Of a stretch of 64,000 bases of DNA, positions 50,340 to 59,645 are shown one piece after another. Numbering within the stretch: position 1 is the stretch's first letter; each line of letters opens with the position of its first letter. Below the pieces are notes generated by a model that saw only the letters and a program-made list of their open reading frames with translations, had not been told where the DNA came from and made no database searches. Origin of the DNA: Streptomyces sp. JH34. GTDB taxonomy: Bacteria > Actinomycetota > Actinomycetes > Streptomycetales > Streptomycetaceae. Made by a program: the position numbers and the translations under genes. The stretch is from contig NZ_JAJSOO010000001.1 of assembly GCF_029428875.1 (NCBI RefSeq), positions 806,001 through 870,000 on the forward strand. Reading direction: 5' to 3'.

Positions 50340-52607
50340 TCAGGCGGGGGACACGGTTCCGGTCCCCTCCCCCGCCGCCCCGGACTCCTCGACGACCACG
50401 CGGTAGGGGCGGTCCGTGCCCTCCGCCGTGACCTGTGTGCCCGAGTCGTCGCGTACGACGCGGAACGTCGCGGCCGGGCTGCCGGTCAGGTCAGGGACGG
50501 TGACCGTGCGCTCGTCCGGGCCCGCCCCGAAGACGCGCAGGGTCAGGCCCTCCAGCCAGTCCCCGTCCGGGCGCTGGTCGTCGGCGCCCCACGGGAGCAC
50601 CGCACCGTCCCTGACCAGCAGGGGCAGACTGTCGAAGCCGTGCGTCTCGTGCCTCCAGCCTGGGCCGGTGACGCGCTCTCCCGTGAGCAGCGAGGTCCAG
50701 GTGCCCTCGGGGACGTAGTACTCGACCTCGCCGTCCTCCGTGAAGACCGGTGCGACCAGCAGGTCCGGTCCGAGCATGTACTGCCGGTCCAGGGTGCGGG
50801 AGGCGGGGTCGCCGGGGAACTCCGCGAGCATGGGCCGCATCATCGGGACACCCGTGCGGTGCGCCTCCACGGCCACCCCGTAGAGGTAGGGCATGAGCCG
50901 GTGCTTGAGCAGGGTGAACTTCCGCGCCACGTCGACGGCTTCCTCACCGAACTCCCACGGCACGCGGTAGGAGACGTTGCCGTGGAGCCGGCTGTGCGAG
51001 GAGAGCAGGCCGAAGGCGAGCCAGCGTTTGAAGACCGCGGGGTCGGGCGTGCCCTCGAAGCCGCCGATGTCGTGGCTCCAGAAGCCGAACCCGGACAGGC
51101 TCAGGGACAGCCCGCCGCGCAGCGACTCCGCCATCGCCGTGAACGAGGCGAAGCAGTCGCCGCCCCAGTGCACCGGGAACTGCTGGCCGCCCGCCGTCGC
51201 CGACCGGGCGAACAGCACCGCCTCCCCCGCGCCCCGCTCCCTCTCCAGCAGCTCGAAGACGGTGCGGTTGTAGATCTGCGCGTAGTAGTTGTGCATCCGC
51301 TCCGGGTCGGAGCCGTCGTGCCAGACGACGTCCGTCGGGATGCGCTCGCCGAAGTCCGTCTTGAAGCAGTCGACGCCCTGGTCGAGCAGGGCCCGCAGCT
51401 TGTCGTCGTACCAGGCCCGGGCGGCCGGGTTGGTGAAGTCGACCAGCGCCATGCCCGGCTGCCAAAGGTCCCACTGCCAGATGTCGCCGTTGGCCCGGCG
51501 GACCAGGTAGCCGTGTTCGGCGCCCTCGGCGAACAGGGCCGACTTCTGGGCGATGTAGGGATTGATCCACATGGAGACGCGCAGGCCACGTTCCTTGAGG
51601 CGGGCCAGCATCCCCTCCGGGTCGGGGAAGACCTCGGGGTCCCAGAGGAAGTCCGACCACTGGTATTCGCGCATCCAGAAGCAGTCGAAGTGGAAGACGC
51701 TCAGCGGGATGCCGCGCTCGGCCATGCCGTCCACGAAGGAGGTGACGGTCTCCTCGTCGTACGACGTGCAGAAGGACGTGGTCAGCCAGAGCCCGAACGA
51801 CCAGGCAGGCGGCAGCGCGGGCCGGCCGGTCAGGGCCGTGTAGCGGGACAGGACGTCCTTCGGGGTCGGGCCGGCGACGACGTAGTACTCGATCGACTGG
51901 TCCTCGACGCTGAACTGCACCTGTCCGACGGACTCCGAGCCGACCTCGAAGGAGACCTTGCCGGGGTGGTTGACGAAGACGCCGTACCCGCGCGAGGACA
52001 GGTAGAACGGGATGTTCTTGTAGGCCAGTTCGCTGCTGGTGCCGCCGTCTGCCTGCCAGATGTCGACGGTCTGGCCGTTCTTCACGTACGGGGTGAAGCG
52101 CTCACCGAGGCCGTAGACGTTCTCGCCGACGTCCAGGGCGAGTTGGGCGATCATGTGGTGGACGCCGTCGGGCGTGGTCGCGAATGCCGTCCCCTTCGGG
52201 TCCACCCGGGTGAGGCGCTTCCCGTCGCCGTCGAGGAAGGTGATGCCCCAGGGCCCGTCGCCGTCCATCCGCAACGTCAGTGGTCCGCTGGTGAGTTCGG
52301 TGACCGCACCGTCCCGGCGGGTGGTGGCGACAGGGGCCGCGGTGTCATCCGCGAGCAGCGCGAAGTCCGGCCCGCGACGGGCCTTCCCGGCGTGATGGGT
52401 GGTGCGGACGCCGATGACGCCCTCGGCCGGGGAGAAGCATTCGACCGTGATCAGCGGGGTGTTGAGCGTGTCCCCTCGCGCCGCGACACGCTTGACCGCC
52501 GCGTACGCCGTGAACCGGTCGTCATCGACCCGCAGATCGCGGATCTCGGTGGCGTAGGACGCGCGGACGCCCTCACGCATCAGCCAGAAGCCGTCGGTGA
52601 ACCTCAT
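50340..52607 (-). CDS. GH31 alpha-xylosidase (YicI type)
   Basis: A 755-residue cytoplasmic enzyme that removes alpha-linked xylose from the non-reducing end of xyloglucan oligosaccharides or isoprimeverose. The nucleophile Asp418 is in CFKTDFGERIP, and the acid/base Asp484 in FPVHWGGDCFASF; E. coli YicI uses Asp416 and Asp482, so the frame matches closely. FGLWLTTSFCTSYDEETV and SFHFDCFWM-type text (LSVFHFDCFWMREYQW) are YicI signatures. No signal peptide. The ATG overlaps the stop of the GH3 gene (ATGA), with AAGGAG upstream. A strong terminator follows. With GH3, GH74, GH42 and GH95 it forms a xyloglucan set. Confidence 0.94.
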   Translation of the reverse strand: MRFTDGFWLMREGVRASYATEIRDLRVDDDRFTAYAAVKRVAARGDTLNTPLITVECFSPAEGVIGVRTTHHAGKARRGPDFALLADDTAAPVATTRRDGAVTELTSGPLTLRMDGDGPWGITFLDGDGKRLTRVDPKGTAFATTPDGVHHMIAQLALDVGENVYGLGERFTPYVKNGQTVDIWQADGGTSSELAYKNIPFYLSSRGYGVFVNHPGKVSFEVGSESVGQVQFSVEDQSIEYYVVAGPTPKDVLSRYTALTGRPALPPAWSFGLWLTTSFCTSYDEETVTSFVDGMAERGIPLSVFHFDCFWMREYQWSDFLWDPEVFPDPEGMLARLKERGLRVSMWINPYIAQKSALFAEGAEHGYLVRRANGDIWQWDLWQPGMALVDFTNPAARAWYDDKLRALLDQGVDCFKTDFGERIPTDVVWHDGSDPERMHNYYAQIYNRTVFELLERERGAGEAVLFARSATAGGQQFPVHWGGDCFASFTAMAESLRGGLSLSLSGFGFWSHDIGGFEGTPDPAVFKRWLAFGLLSSHSRLHGNVSYRVPWEFGEEAVDVARKFTLLKHRLMPYLYGVAVEAHRTGVPMMRPMLAEFPGDPASRTLDRQYMLGPDLLVAPVFTEDGEVEYYVPEGTWTSLLTGERVTGPGWRHETHGFDSLPLLVRDGAVLPWGADDQRPDGDWLEGLTLRVFGAGPDERTVTVPDLTGSPAATFRVVRDDSGTQVTAEGTDRPYRVVVEESGAAGEGTGTVSPA

Positions 52608-55543
52608 GCGGACTCCTTTCCGGGGACGACGTCGATGCGGGCGAGGCGCACGGCCCCGGTGAGGCCGATGCGCAGTTCCTGCACTCCGCGGAGGTCGACC
52701 GCGACTTCCACGGTGCGGTAGGAGTACGGGCCACCGGTGTCCGGGAACTGGATCAGGGAGTTGTGCCCGGCCGCGCTGACGGTGACACGCCCCTCCCCCG
52801 AGACCTGAAACGCCAGTGCTCGCACGCCGTCGCCGAAGTCGCAGGCCCGGTAGACGAGACGCCCCTCGTCGTCGGCGGAGGCGGGCGCCACGGCGTCGCC
52901 CTCCGTCTTCGTCCGGTCCACGAGCTCCGTGCCCTGCTGCCGGTCGTAGTCGGCTGCCTCGATGCCTCGCTCCGTCACCGGCCGGGGGCCGAGCGCCTCG
53001 CCGCCCACCTCGGTCGTTGCGGTGAGGCGGATGTCGGCGCTGGACGCGCCCGCGAGGATCTCGTAGCCGCCCGGCTCGACGGCCCACCGGCCGTGCGCCA
53101 CGTTCCAGTGCCCCAACTCCTCCAACGGGACGGTGAATTCGACGCTCCGGGCCGCGCCGGGCGCCAGGTGCACGCGGCGGTGGCCGACCAGCTTGCGCAG
53201 CGGCAGGTCCGAGGGGTCGCCGAGCCCGGGGAGCCGACGCCCCAGCCCTTCGGGGGCGGGCTCGTCCGCCTCGGCCGGGCCGGCCGCGCGGACGTAGACC
53301 TGGGCCACCTCGTCGGCAGCCGTCGTCCCGTCGTTGGTGATCGTCAACGACACCCTCAGCTGATCGCCGTCGGCCTCGGCCCGCAGCCCGGAGTAGGTGA
53401 AGTCGGCGTATCCGAGGCCGTGTCCGAACGGGAAGAGGGGGGTGCCGCGGAAATAGAGGTACGTCTGCCGGGAGCCGATGACGTCGTAGTCGAACAGGCC
53501 GGGCAGGTCGTCGTCGCTCGCGTACCAGGTCTGCGGCAGGCGCCCGGCCGGGGACACGTCTCCGGCGAGGACGCGTGCGAGAGCCGTACCCGCGGCCTGG
53601 CCGCCGTGCGCCGTCCAGAGCAGCGCCGGCAGTGCGGCGGCCGCGTCGACGACGGCGTACGGATAGGCGGACGACAGGACGAGGACCGTACGCGGGTTGG
53701 CGGCGTGGGCCGCGCGCCACAGCCGGTCCTGCTGGGCCGGGAGGGCGAGGGTGGTGCGGTCCTCCGTCTCGCGGCCGTTGATGTGGGGGTCGTTGCCCGC
53801 GACGACGATCACGGTGTCGGCGGCCGCGGCGACCCGGGCCACGGCGTCCGCGCCGTACTCGACGGTCTCGGACTGGAAGACCGTGGCGTCGTCCCGGGAG
53901 ATCTTCTCGCCGGACACGGCAACCTTCGCGCCGTCGGCGGCGACAGAGACGTACCCACCGGTCCCGATGTGCAGAAGGCGGTGCCCGCCGTCGTGTCCTT
54001 CCACCGCTTCAAGGCGGAACGTCTCCTGGACGACCCAGCCGCCCGGCTCGTCCGCGGAGGCCCTGACGTATCCGTCGTCGGCCACGGAGAGGTACAGCCC
54101 CTCGTCGGTGCGCAGGGTGAGGACACCCTCGCCCCAGTCGACGAGTGCGAGTTCGGTGGCCTCGTCGCCGCAGGTCAGCGGGGGCAGGTCGGTGCGGCCG
54201 GCGAGGAGCGCGGGGTCGAGGGCGCCTTCCGCGCCTCGCGCCTCCCCGTCCGTCGCCCCGTCGGCCGCGGGCACCTGGAGCCAGCCCTCGGAGGTCTTCA
54301 GCCGGACCCGGTCCACGCCCTCGGCGTGGAGGACGTTCTCGGCGCCGTACCGCTCGCGCAAGCCGTCGAGCGGGGTCGAGCGGTGCATGAGGGTGCCGCT
54401 GTACCAGTCGAGCTTGCAGTCGTCGGCGAGCAGCCCGACCACCGCGACGGTGCGTCCCTGCCCGGGTGTCAGGGGCAGCAGTCCGTCGTTCTTGAGGAGC
54501 ACGACCGCCTGCTCCGCCGCTTCGAGGGCGAGCGCGCGGTGTTCCTCGGTGTCCAGGTCGTCCACCTGGGCGTACGGGTCGAGTTCCGGGTCGAACTCAC
54601 CGAGCGCGAAGCGCATGGCGAGCAGCCGGCGGACCGCCGTGTCGATGTCGCTCTCGTCGAGGAGCCCCTTGGCGAGCGCGTCACGGATGCGGCCGGTCAT
54701 GACCGTGGAGTCCGTGCCGTGGTCGGTGAAGCTGTCGACGCCCGCCTTCAGGGCGGCCGCGGTCGCCTCTTCGTGGGTGTCGAAGTAGTGCTCGGAATCG
54801 ACCAGGTTGGAGGGCGCTCCGGCGTCCGAGCAGACGACGAGCGGCTGGTCGGTCCAGCTCCGCAGGTGCTGCTCGAGGAGGGGCGAGACGTGGTTGGGGC
54901 GCCCGTTGACGAGGTTGTAGGCGGGCATGACTCCGGCCACGGCCCCGGCCCGTACCGCGTCGCGGAAGGCCCGCAGGTCGTACTCGTGCAGGACGCGCGG
55001 GCGGACCGAGGAGGAGGCGGTGTCGCGGTCGGTCTCGTTGTTGTGCGCGAGCCAGTGCTTGAGCACGGGCGCGGTGCGCCAGTAGTGCGGGTCGTCCCCG
55101 CGCAGGCCCCGGGTGTAGGCGACGGCGATGGCGGAGGTGAGGGCCGGGTCCTCGGAGTACCCCTCCTCGCCACGGCCCCACAGCGGGTGGCGCAGCAGGT
55201 TCACCGTCGGCGCCCAGACGTTGAGCCCGACGCGGTCGTCCTGGGCGCGCTTGGCCCGCACCTCGTTGCCGACGGCTTCGCCGACACGGCGGACCAGGTC
55301 GTCGTTCCAGGTGGCTCCGAGGCCGACGGCCTGCGGGAAGACGGTGGCGGGGCCCATCCAGGCGACCCCGTGCAGGGCCTCCTGTCCGGTACGGAACGGG
55401 CCGAGCCCGAGCCGCTCCACCGCTGGGGCGAACTGGTGCAGCATCGCGATCCGCTCGTCGAGCGTGAGCCGTCCGAGCAGGTCGTCGGTGCGCCGGGAGA
55501 AGGGCAGCTGCGGGTCGCGGAAGGGAAGCGGATGGTCCGTCAC
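52604..55543 (-). CDS. GH3 beta-glucosidase/beta-xylosidase with inserted beta-trefoil-like and C-terminal CBM6-like regions
   Basis: A 979-residue GH3 enzyme, longer than typical (about 750-850). Residues 1-350 are the TIM-barrel: GWNDDLVRRVGEA-type text (GATWNDDLVRRVGEAVGNEV), APTVNLLRHPLWGRGEEGYS, and the nucleophile Asp240 in VVCSDAGAPSNL. The beta-sandwich domain follows, interrupted at about residues 415-555 by GLYLSVADDGYVRASADEP and GGYVSVAADG repeats like a fascin/beta-trefoil unit. A fibronectin III-like domain lies around 720-830, and the last about 100 residues (TGGPYSYRTVEVAVDL) resemble a CBM6-type carbohydrate-binding end. No signal peptide. GTG at 55543 with AAGGGGA upstream. 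First gene of the minus-strand arm. Confidence 0.9.
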   Translation of the reverse strand: MTDHPLPFRDPQLPFSRRTDDLLGRLTLDERIAMLHQFAPAVERLGLGPFRTGQEALHGVAWMGPATVFPQAVGLGATWNDDLVRRVGEAVGNEVRAKRAQDDRVGLNVWAPTVNLLRHPLWGRGEEGYSEDPALTSAIAVAYTRGLRGDDPHYWRTAPVLKHWLAHNNETDRDTASSSVRPRVLHEYDLRAFRDAVRAGAVAGVMPAYNLVNGRPNHVSPLLEQHLRSWTDQPLVVCSDAGAPSNLVDSEHYFDTHEEATAAALKAGVDSFTDHGTDSTVMTGRIRDALAKGLLDESDIDTAVRRLLAMRFALGEFDPELDPYAQVDDLDTEEHRALALEAAEQAVVLLKNDGLLPLTPGQGRTVAVVGLLADDCKLDWYSGTLMHRSTPLDGLRERYGAENVLHAEGVDRVRLKTSEGWLQVPAADGATDGEARGAEGALDPALLAGRTDLPPLTCGDEATELALVDWGEGVLTLRTDEGLYLSVADDGYVRASADEPGGWVVQETFRLEAVEGHDGGHRLLHIGTGGYVSVAADGAKVAVSGEKISRDDATVFQSETVEYGADAVARVAAAADTVIVVAGNDPHINGRETEDRTTLALPAQQDRLWRAAHAANPRTVLVLSSAYPYAVVDAAAALPALLWTAHGGQAAGTALARVLAGDVSPAGRLPQTWYASDDDLPGLFDYDVIGSRQTYLYFRGTPLFPFGHGLGYADFTYSGLRAEADGDQLRVSLTITNDGTTAADEVAQVYVRAAGPAEADEPAPEGLGRRLPGLGDPSDLPLRKLVGHRRVHLAPGAARSVEFTVPLEELGHWNVAHGRWAVEPGGYEILAGASSADIRLTATTEVGGEALGPRPVTERGIEAADYDRQQGTELVDRTKTEGDAVAPASADDEGRLVYRACDFGDGVRALAFQVSGEGRVTVSAAGHNSLIQFPDTGGPYSYRTVEVAVDLRGVQELRIGLTGAVRLARIDVVPGKESA

Positions 55544-55622
55544 GTGCGGGTCCCCTTGGAGAGGTGGGAGGTTTTCCGGTCTGCTCGCGCCGAAGGAGAG
55601 TCCGACGCGCGGGAAAGATCTT

Positions 55623-55636
55623 TCGAAGCGCTTCGA
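55623..55636. promoter_or_regulatory. LacI-type operator, copy 1
   Basis: TCGAAGCGCTTCGA, a perfect 14-base palindrome with the central GCGC typical of LacI-family operators in actinomycetes. It lies 80 bases before the GH3 start codon. The 413-base divergent region (55544-55956) holds no gene. Confidence 0.75.
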
Positions 55637-55803
55637 TGCTCTGCGGCGTACCCCGCGGGTGTCAAGGGTCCGGTCGCCGCAAAGAGGTCCATGTGGACGT
55701 ATCGAAGCCGCGTCGCCCCGGGAAACGGTTCGGAAACAGGTCGGAGGAATCTCGAAACGAACTCTTGTGCGGCCGGGACCCTTCACTTAATCTCGCTGCA
55801 ACA

Positions 55804-55817
55804 TCGAAGCGCTTCGA
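55804..55817. promoter_or_regulatory. LacI-type operator, copy 2
   Basis: An identical TCGAAGCGCTTCGA palindrome, 181 bases from copy 1 and about 140 bases before the ABC lipoprotein gene. Identity of the 14 bases in both copies supports one regulator for both arms. The regulator gene is not in the window; it may lie past 64000 or elsewhere. Confidence 0.75.
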
Positions 55818-55956
55818 CGAGGCAGCCCGTTGACCGCTTCAGCTCAGCCGGTGCAGTTCCACCGGCTCGGCCGGTAACGCCCCCCTACCTCAGACACAGG
55901 GCCGAGCGGCAGTCGCCGCCGCGGGCCGTCCTGTTGCACCACGAAGGGTTGACGCA

Positions 55957-57630
55957 ATGACGCCGAACTCCCCCTCCGCTCCCAGCCGGAGACGATTCCT
56001 CGCCTCCTCCGTGGTCGTCGCCGCAGCCGTCGGCGGGGGGATGCCGCTCCTCGCCGCCTGCGGCGGCGGATCCGGCGGTGCGAAGAACGAGGGCACGACC
56101 ACGGGCAAGAAGCTGAAGGACATCCTTCCGTCCTACGTGCCCTCCGAGGCGGTCACCCCGGACATCCCGAGCAAGAACGGTTCCGCGGCCGGCTTCACCA
56201 CCGCGCTCCCGGCCGACAAGCTCGCGGTGTCCGTGCCGAAGAAGCTGGGCCAGGGCAGCGAGCTGCGGGTCATGGCACCGCTGTGGGGCACGTCGCCGGG
56301 TGAGGGCAACCCGTACTGGAAGGCGATGGACGAGGCGGCCGGCGTCACCGTCAAGTGGCAGAACCAGGACGGCAACGTCTACGGCCAGAAGCTCGGCGCG
56401 GTGCTCGCCTCCAGTGACATCCCCGATGCGGTCGTCGTCCCCGGCTGGGAGCTGGGCGGCAAGATACCGAGCGCCATCGCCAACAAGTTCGCCGACCTCG
56501 GCCCCTACCTCTCCGGTGACAAGGTCAAGGACTACCCGAACCTGGCGGCCATCCCCACCGGCGCCTGGCAGCGGGCGATCTTCGCCGGCAAGCTGCGCGG
56601 TCTCCCCATGCCCGCGGAGGCGACTCCGAACATCACCCCCTTCTACCGCGCGGACATCTTCGAGGAGAAGGGCTACGAGGTCCCGACCACCACGCAGGAG
56701 TTCTACGACCTCTGCAAGGAGATCAACGCCCCGAAGAGCAAGGTGTGGGCGTGCAGCGACATGACGTGGTCGGCGTTCGTCTTCTTCGGGGTGCTGCCGG
56801 AGAAGCCGTACTACTGGAAGCTCGTCGACGGCAAGCTGGTCAACCGCTACGAGACCGACGAGTACCTCGAGGCGCTGGAGTGGTCGCGCTCGCTGTACTC
56901 GGCGGGCTTCGTGCACCCGGACGCCAAGGCCGAGACGGGTGACATGCGGACCACGTTCTCCTCGGGGAACGTCCTCATGTACAACGCGGACATCTCCGAC
57001 TGGTACGCCGCCACCGCTGTCCAGCGCCTCGACAAGCCGGAGTTCCGGATGGGGGCGATGGACTTCTTCGCCGCCGCCGGCGGTGACCCGGTCATCTACG
57101 AGGCGTCGCCCTCCAACATCTGGTGCTTCGTCAACAAGAACGCCGACAAGAAGACCATCCAGGACGTCCTCGCCCTCGCCAACTACACGGCCGCCCCCTA
57201 CGGGACCAAGGAGCAGCGCCTGAAGGCCTACGGCCTGGAAGGCACGCACCACACCCTCAAGGACGGCGTCCTCGTCAAGACGGAGCAGGGCAACAACCAG
57301 GTCTTCGCCACCTACGAGTACGTGGCCTCCCCGGCCCCCTTCCGCGCCTACCCGGACTTCCCGGACGTCGCCAAGGGTGTCATCGAGTGGCAGCAGCGTC
57401 AGGGCGCGCACCTCAGGAAGCCCCTGTTCCACGGCATGCAGATCCAGGAGCCGACCCGCTTCACCGAGCTCAACGCACAGTTCGAGGACCTCGAGAAGGA
57501 CATCGTGCGCGGCCGCAAGAAGGTCGGCGACATGCAGCAGGCCGTCTCCGACTGGAAGACCAAGGGCGGGGACAAGCTCCGCGACTGGTACAAGAAGCTG
57601 CTCGACGAGACCGGTGAGTCGGCCTCCTGA
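55957..57630 (+). CDS. extracellular sugar-binding lipoprotein (CUT1-type ABC importer)
   Basis: A 557-residue lipoprotein of the large solute-binding type. A twin-arginine signal SRRRFLASSVVVAAAVGGG leads to the lipobox LLAAC. The body is typical of oligosaccharide-binding proteins (YtcQ/LplA-like): VMAPLWGTSPGEGNPYWKAM, SSDIPDAVVVPGWELGGKIP, and RGLPMPAEATPNITPFYRAD. It is the first gene of the plus-strand arm with two permeases. The gene starts 140 bases after the second operator. Given the GH74, GH42 and GH95 genes downstream, xyloglucan oligosaccharides are the likely ligand. Confidence 0.93.
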   Translation: MTPNSPSAPSRRRFLASSVVVAAAVGGGMPLLAACGGGSGGAKNEGTTTGKKLKDILPSYVPSEAVTPDIPSKNGSAAGFTTALPADKLAVSVPKKLGQGSELRVMAPLWGTSPGEGNPYWKAMDEAAGVTVKWQNQDGNVYGQKLGAVLASSDIPDAVVVPGWELGGKIPSAIANKFADLGPYLSGDKVKDYPNLAAIPTGAWQRAIFAGKLRGLPMPAEATPNITPFYRADIFEEKGYEVPTTTQEFYDLCKEINAPKSKVWACSDMTWSAFVFFGVLPEKPYYWKLVDGKLVNRYETDEYLEALEWSRSLYSAGFVHPDAKAETGDMRTTFSSGNVLMYNADISDWYAATAVQRLDKPEFRMGAMDFFAAAGGDPVIYEASPSNIWCFVNKNADKKTIQDVLALANYTAAPYGTKEQRLKAYGLEGTHHTLKDGVLVKTEQGNNQVFATYEYVASPAPFRAYPDFPDVAKGVIEWQQRQGAHLRKPLFHGMQIQEPTRFTELNAQFEDLEKDIVRGRKKVGDMQQAVSDWKTKGGDKLRDWYKKLLDETGESAS

Positions 57631-57631
57631 C

Positions 57632-58651
57632 ATGTCACTGAGCACAGACGACCGGCGCGCGCAGGATTCACGGACGCCGCCGGTCAAGACGAAGGCGGCG
57701 GCCGGTGACCGGCCCGTCACCAAGGAAATGCCGCTGCGTCACCGGCTGCGCCGGGACCGCACGCTGATCCTGATGACGCTGCCGGCGATGATCCTGCTGC
57801 TGGTCTTCGCGTACATCCCCCTGGCGGGGAACGTCGTGGCGTTCCAGGACTACGACCCGTACATCGCCGACAACGCGTTCCAGGCGATCGCCCAGAGCCC
57901 GTGGGTCGGGTTCGAGTGGTTCCAGCAGATGGTGAACGACCGGCTGTTCTGGTCGGCGCTGCGGAACACCCTGACGATCTTCCTCCTGCAGCTGACGCTG
58001 TTCTTCCCGGTGCCGATCCTGCTCGCGCTGTTCATCAACAGCTTCGTGCGGCCCCGGGTCCGGGCGGTGGCGCAGGCGATCCTCTACCTGCCGCACTTCT
58101 TCTCCTGGGTCCTGGTCGTCACGGTGTTCCAGCAGATGTTCGGCGGCGCCGGACTGATCGCGCAGACACTGCGGGAGAACGGTCATGAGGGCTTCGACCT
58201 GATGACCGACCCCGGCCTGTTCAAGTTCCTGATCACCTTCGAGATGATCTGGAAGGACGCCGGCTGGGGCGTCATCGTCTTCCTCGCCGCCCTCGCGGCG
58301 GTGAGTCCCGACCTCTACGAGGCGAGCGCCATGGACGGCGCGAACCGGTGGCGCCGGATGTGGCACATCACCCTGCCCGCCCTGCGCCCCGTCGTCGCCC
58401 TGCTGCTCGTGCTCCAGGTCGGCAACGCGCTGACCGTCGGCTTCGAGCAGATCCTGCTCCAGCGCACGGCGGTCGGCCCGGGGGCGTCCGAGGTGCTGGA
58501 CACCTACGTCTGGAACGTCGGCATCACCAACGGTGGATTCAGCTACGCGGCGGCCGTCGGGATCATCAAGGGAATCTTCGGTCTGCTGCTGGTCCTCGGG
58601 GCCAACAAGGTCGCCCATCTCATGGGTGAGCAGGGGGTGTACAAGAAGTGA
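57632..58651 (+). CDS. sugar ABC transporter permease 1 (LplB type)
   Basis: A 339-residue permease of the LplB/YtcP-type CUT1 subgroup with six helices. The start of the fold is LMTLPAMILLLVFAYIPLAG, the EAA loop is YEASAMDGANRWRRMWHITL, and the end NKVAHLMGEQGVYKK is typical of LplB proteins. It pairs with the next permease. There is a 1-base gap after the lipoprotein stop with no strong ribosome site, and its end overlaps the next start by GTGA. The associated ATPase (MsiK-like) is not in the window, as is common in Streptomyces. Confidence 0.93.
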   Translation: MSLSTDDRRAQDSRTPPVKTKAAAGDRPVTKEMPLRHRLRRDRTLILMTLPAMILLLVFAYIPLAGNVVAFQDYDPYIADNAFQAIAQSPWVGFEWFQQMVNDRLFWSALRNTLTIFLLQLTLFFPVPILLALFINSFVRPRVRAVAQAILYLPHFFSWVLVVTVFQQMFGGAGLIAQTLRENGHEGFDLMTDPGLFKFLITFEMIWKDAGWGVIVFLAALAAVSPDLYEASAMDGANRWRRMWHITLPALRPVVALLLVLQVGNALTVGFEQILLQRTAVGPGASEVLDTYVWNVGITNGGFSYAAAVGIIKGIFGLLLVLGANKVAHLMGEQGVYKK

Positions 58652-59592
58652 GCAGCCTGCTCTCCGGCCTGACCGGCTTGGGCGGTGTGAAGCCGGGAAC
58701 CCGCGGCCGCCTGCGTCCCGTGTGGGAGGAGGAGCCGTCGAAGGCCGGCCTCGCCTCCAAGGGTGTGGTGATGGTCCTGATCTGCCTGGCCGTCCTCTTC
58801 CCGCTCTGGGTCGTGATCGTCACCAGTCTGTCCTCGGTGAAGACCATCACCGAGGCCGGCGGACTGGTGGTGATCCCGCGCGGCGTCACCTTCGTCGCCT
58901 ACCAGGAGCTCCTGGGCGGCGGCCAGGTCACCCGCGCGGCTCTCATCAGCGTCTGTGTGACCGTGGTCGGGACCCTGTTCAGCATGACCGTCTCGATCCT
59001 GTGCGCCTACGGACTCTCGCGTACCGGTTCCGTGCTGCACCGCCCGTTGCTGATCTTCATGCTGGCCACGATGTTCTTCGGCGCGGGACTGATCCCGACC
59101 TACCTCGTGGTGCAGGGCCTCGGTCTCACGGACTCCTACCTGGCGCTGATCCTGCCGAGCGCGCTGAACGTCTTCAACATCCTGGTCCTGCGGGCGTTCT
59201 TCATGAGTACGGCGCAGGAGCTCGTCGAGAGCGCCCGCATCGACGGCGCGGGCGACTTCCGCATCCTGTGGCAGATCGTCATGCCGCTGTCCCGCGCGGT
59301 CATCGCCGTGATCACGCTGTTCTACGCGGTGGGCTACTGGAGCGCCTGGTTCAACGCGTCGATCTACATCAGCGACCCGGACATGCTGCCGCTGCAGAAC
59401 GTGATGAACCAGCTGGTGCTCAAGCAGGAGCGGCCCACCGGCCTCACCCAGGTCATCAACACCGGTCACCTGTCGCTGCTCGCCGTGCAGATGGCGGTCA
59501 TGGTGCTGGCGCTGGTCCCGGTCGCGTTCCTGTCGCCGTTCGTCCAGAAACACTTCAAGGAAGGCATGCTCACCGGCGCCGTCAAGGGCTGA
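58648..59592 (+). CDS. sugar ABC transporter permease 2 (YtcP type)
   Basis: A 314-residue permease partner. The EAA loop is ELVESARIDGAGDFRILWQI, and the C-terminal FVQKHFKEGMLTGAVKG is the classic YtcP end. Six helices are visible. The GTG start overlaps the first permease's stop (GTGA), so the pair is co-translated. Next is the GH74 gene, 53 bases downstream, making an import-plus-hydrolysis operon. Substrate assignment to xyloglucan oligosaccharides is from the neighbouring hydrolases. Confidence 0.93.
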   Translation: MSSLLSGLTGLGGVKPGTRGRLRPVWEEEPSKAGLASKGVVMVLICLAVLFPLWVVIVTSLSSVKTITEAGGLVVIPRGVTFVAYQELLGGGQVTRAALISVCVTVVGTLFSMTVSILCAYGLSRTGSVLHRPLLIFMLATMFFGAGLIPTYLVVQGLGLTDSYLALILPSALNVFNILVLRAFFMSTAQELVESARIDGAGDFRILWQIVMPLSRAVIAVITLFYAVGYWSAWFNASIYISDPDMLPLQNVMNQLVLKQERPTGLTQVINTGHLSLLAVQMAVMVLALVPVAFLSPFVQKHFKEGMLTGAVKG

Positions 59593-59645
59593 ACCGCCGC
59601 ACCCGTCCCGCACGTCCCGCACTCCCCCACCGGAGGGTCCCCGTC

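Noticed and set aside
52763..55960. 1065-codon frame antisense to the GH3 gene
   Set aside because: It covers the whole GH3 gene and the operators; no domain, and the GH3 catalytic motifs are on the other strand.
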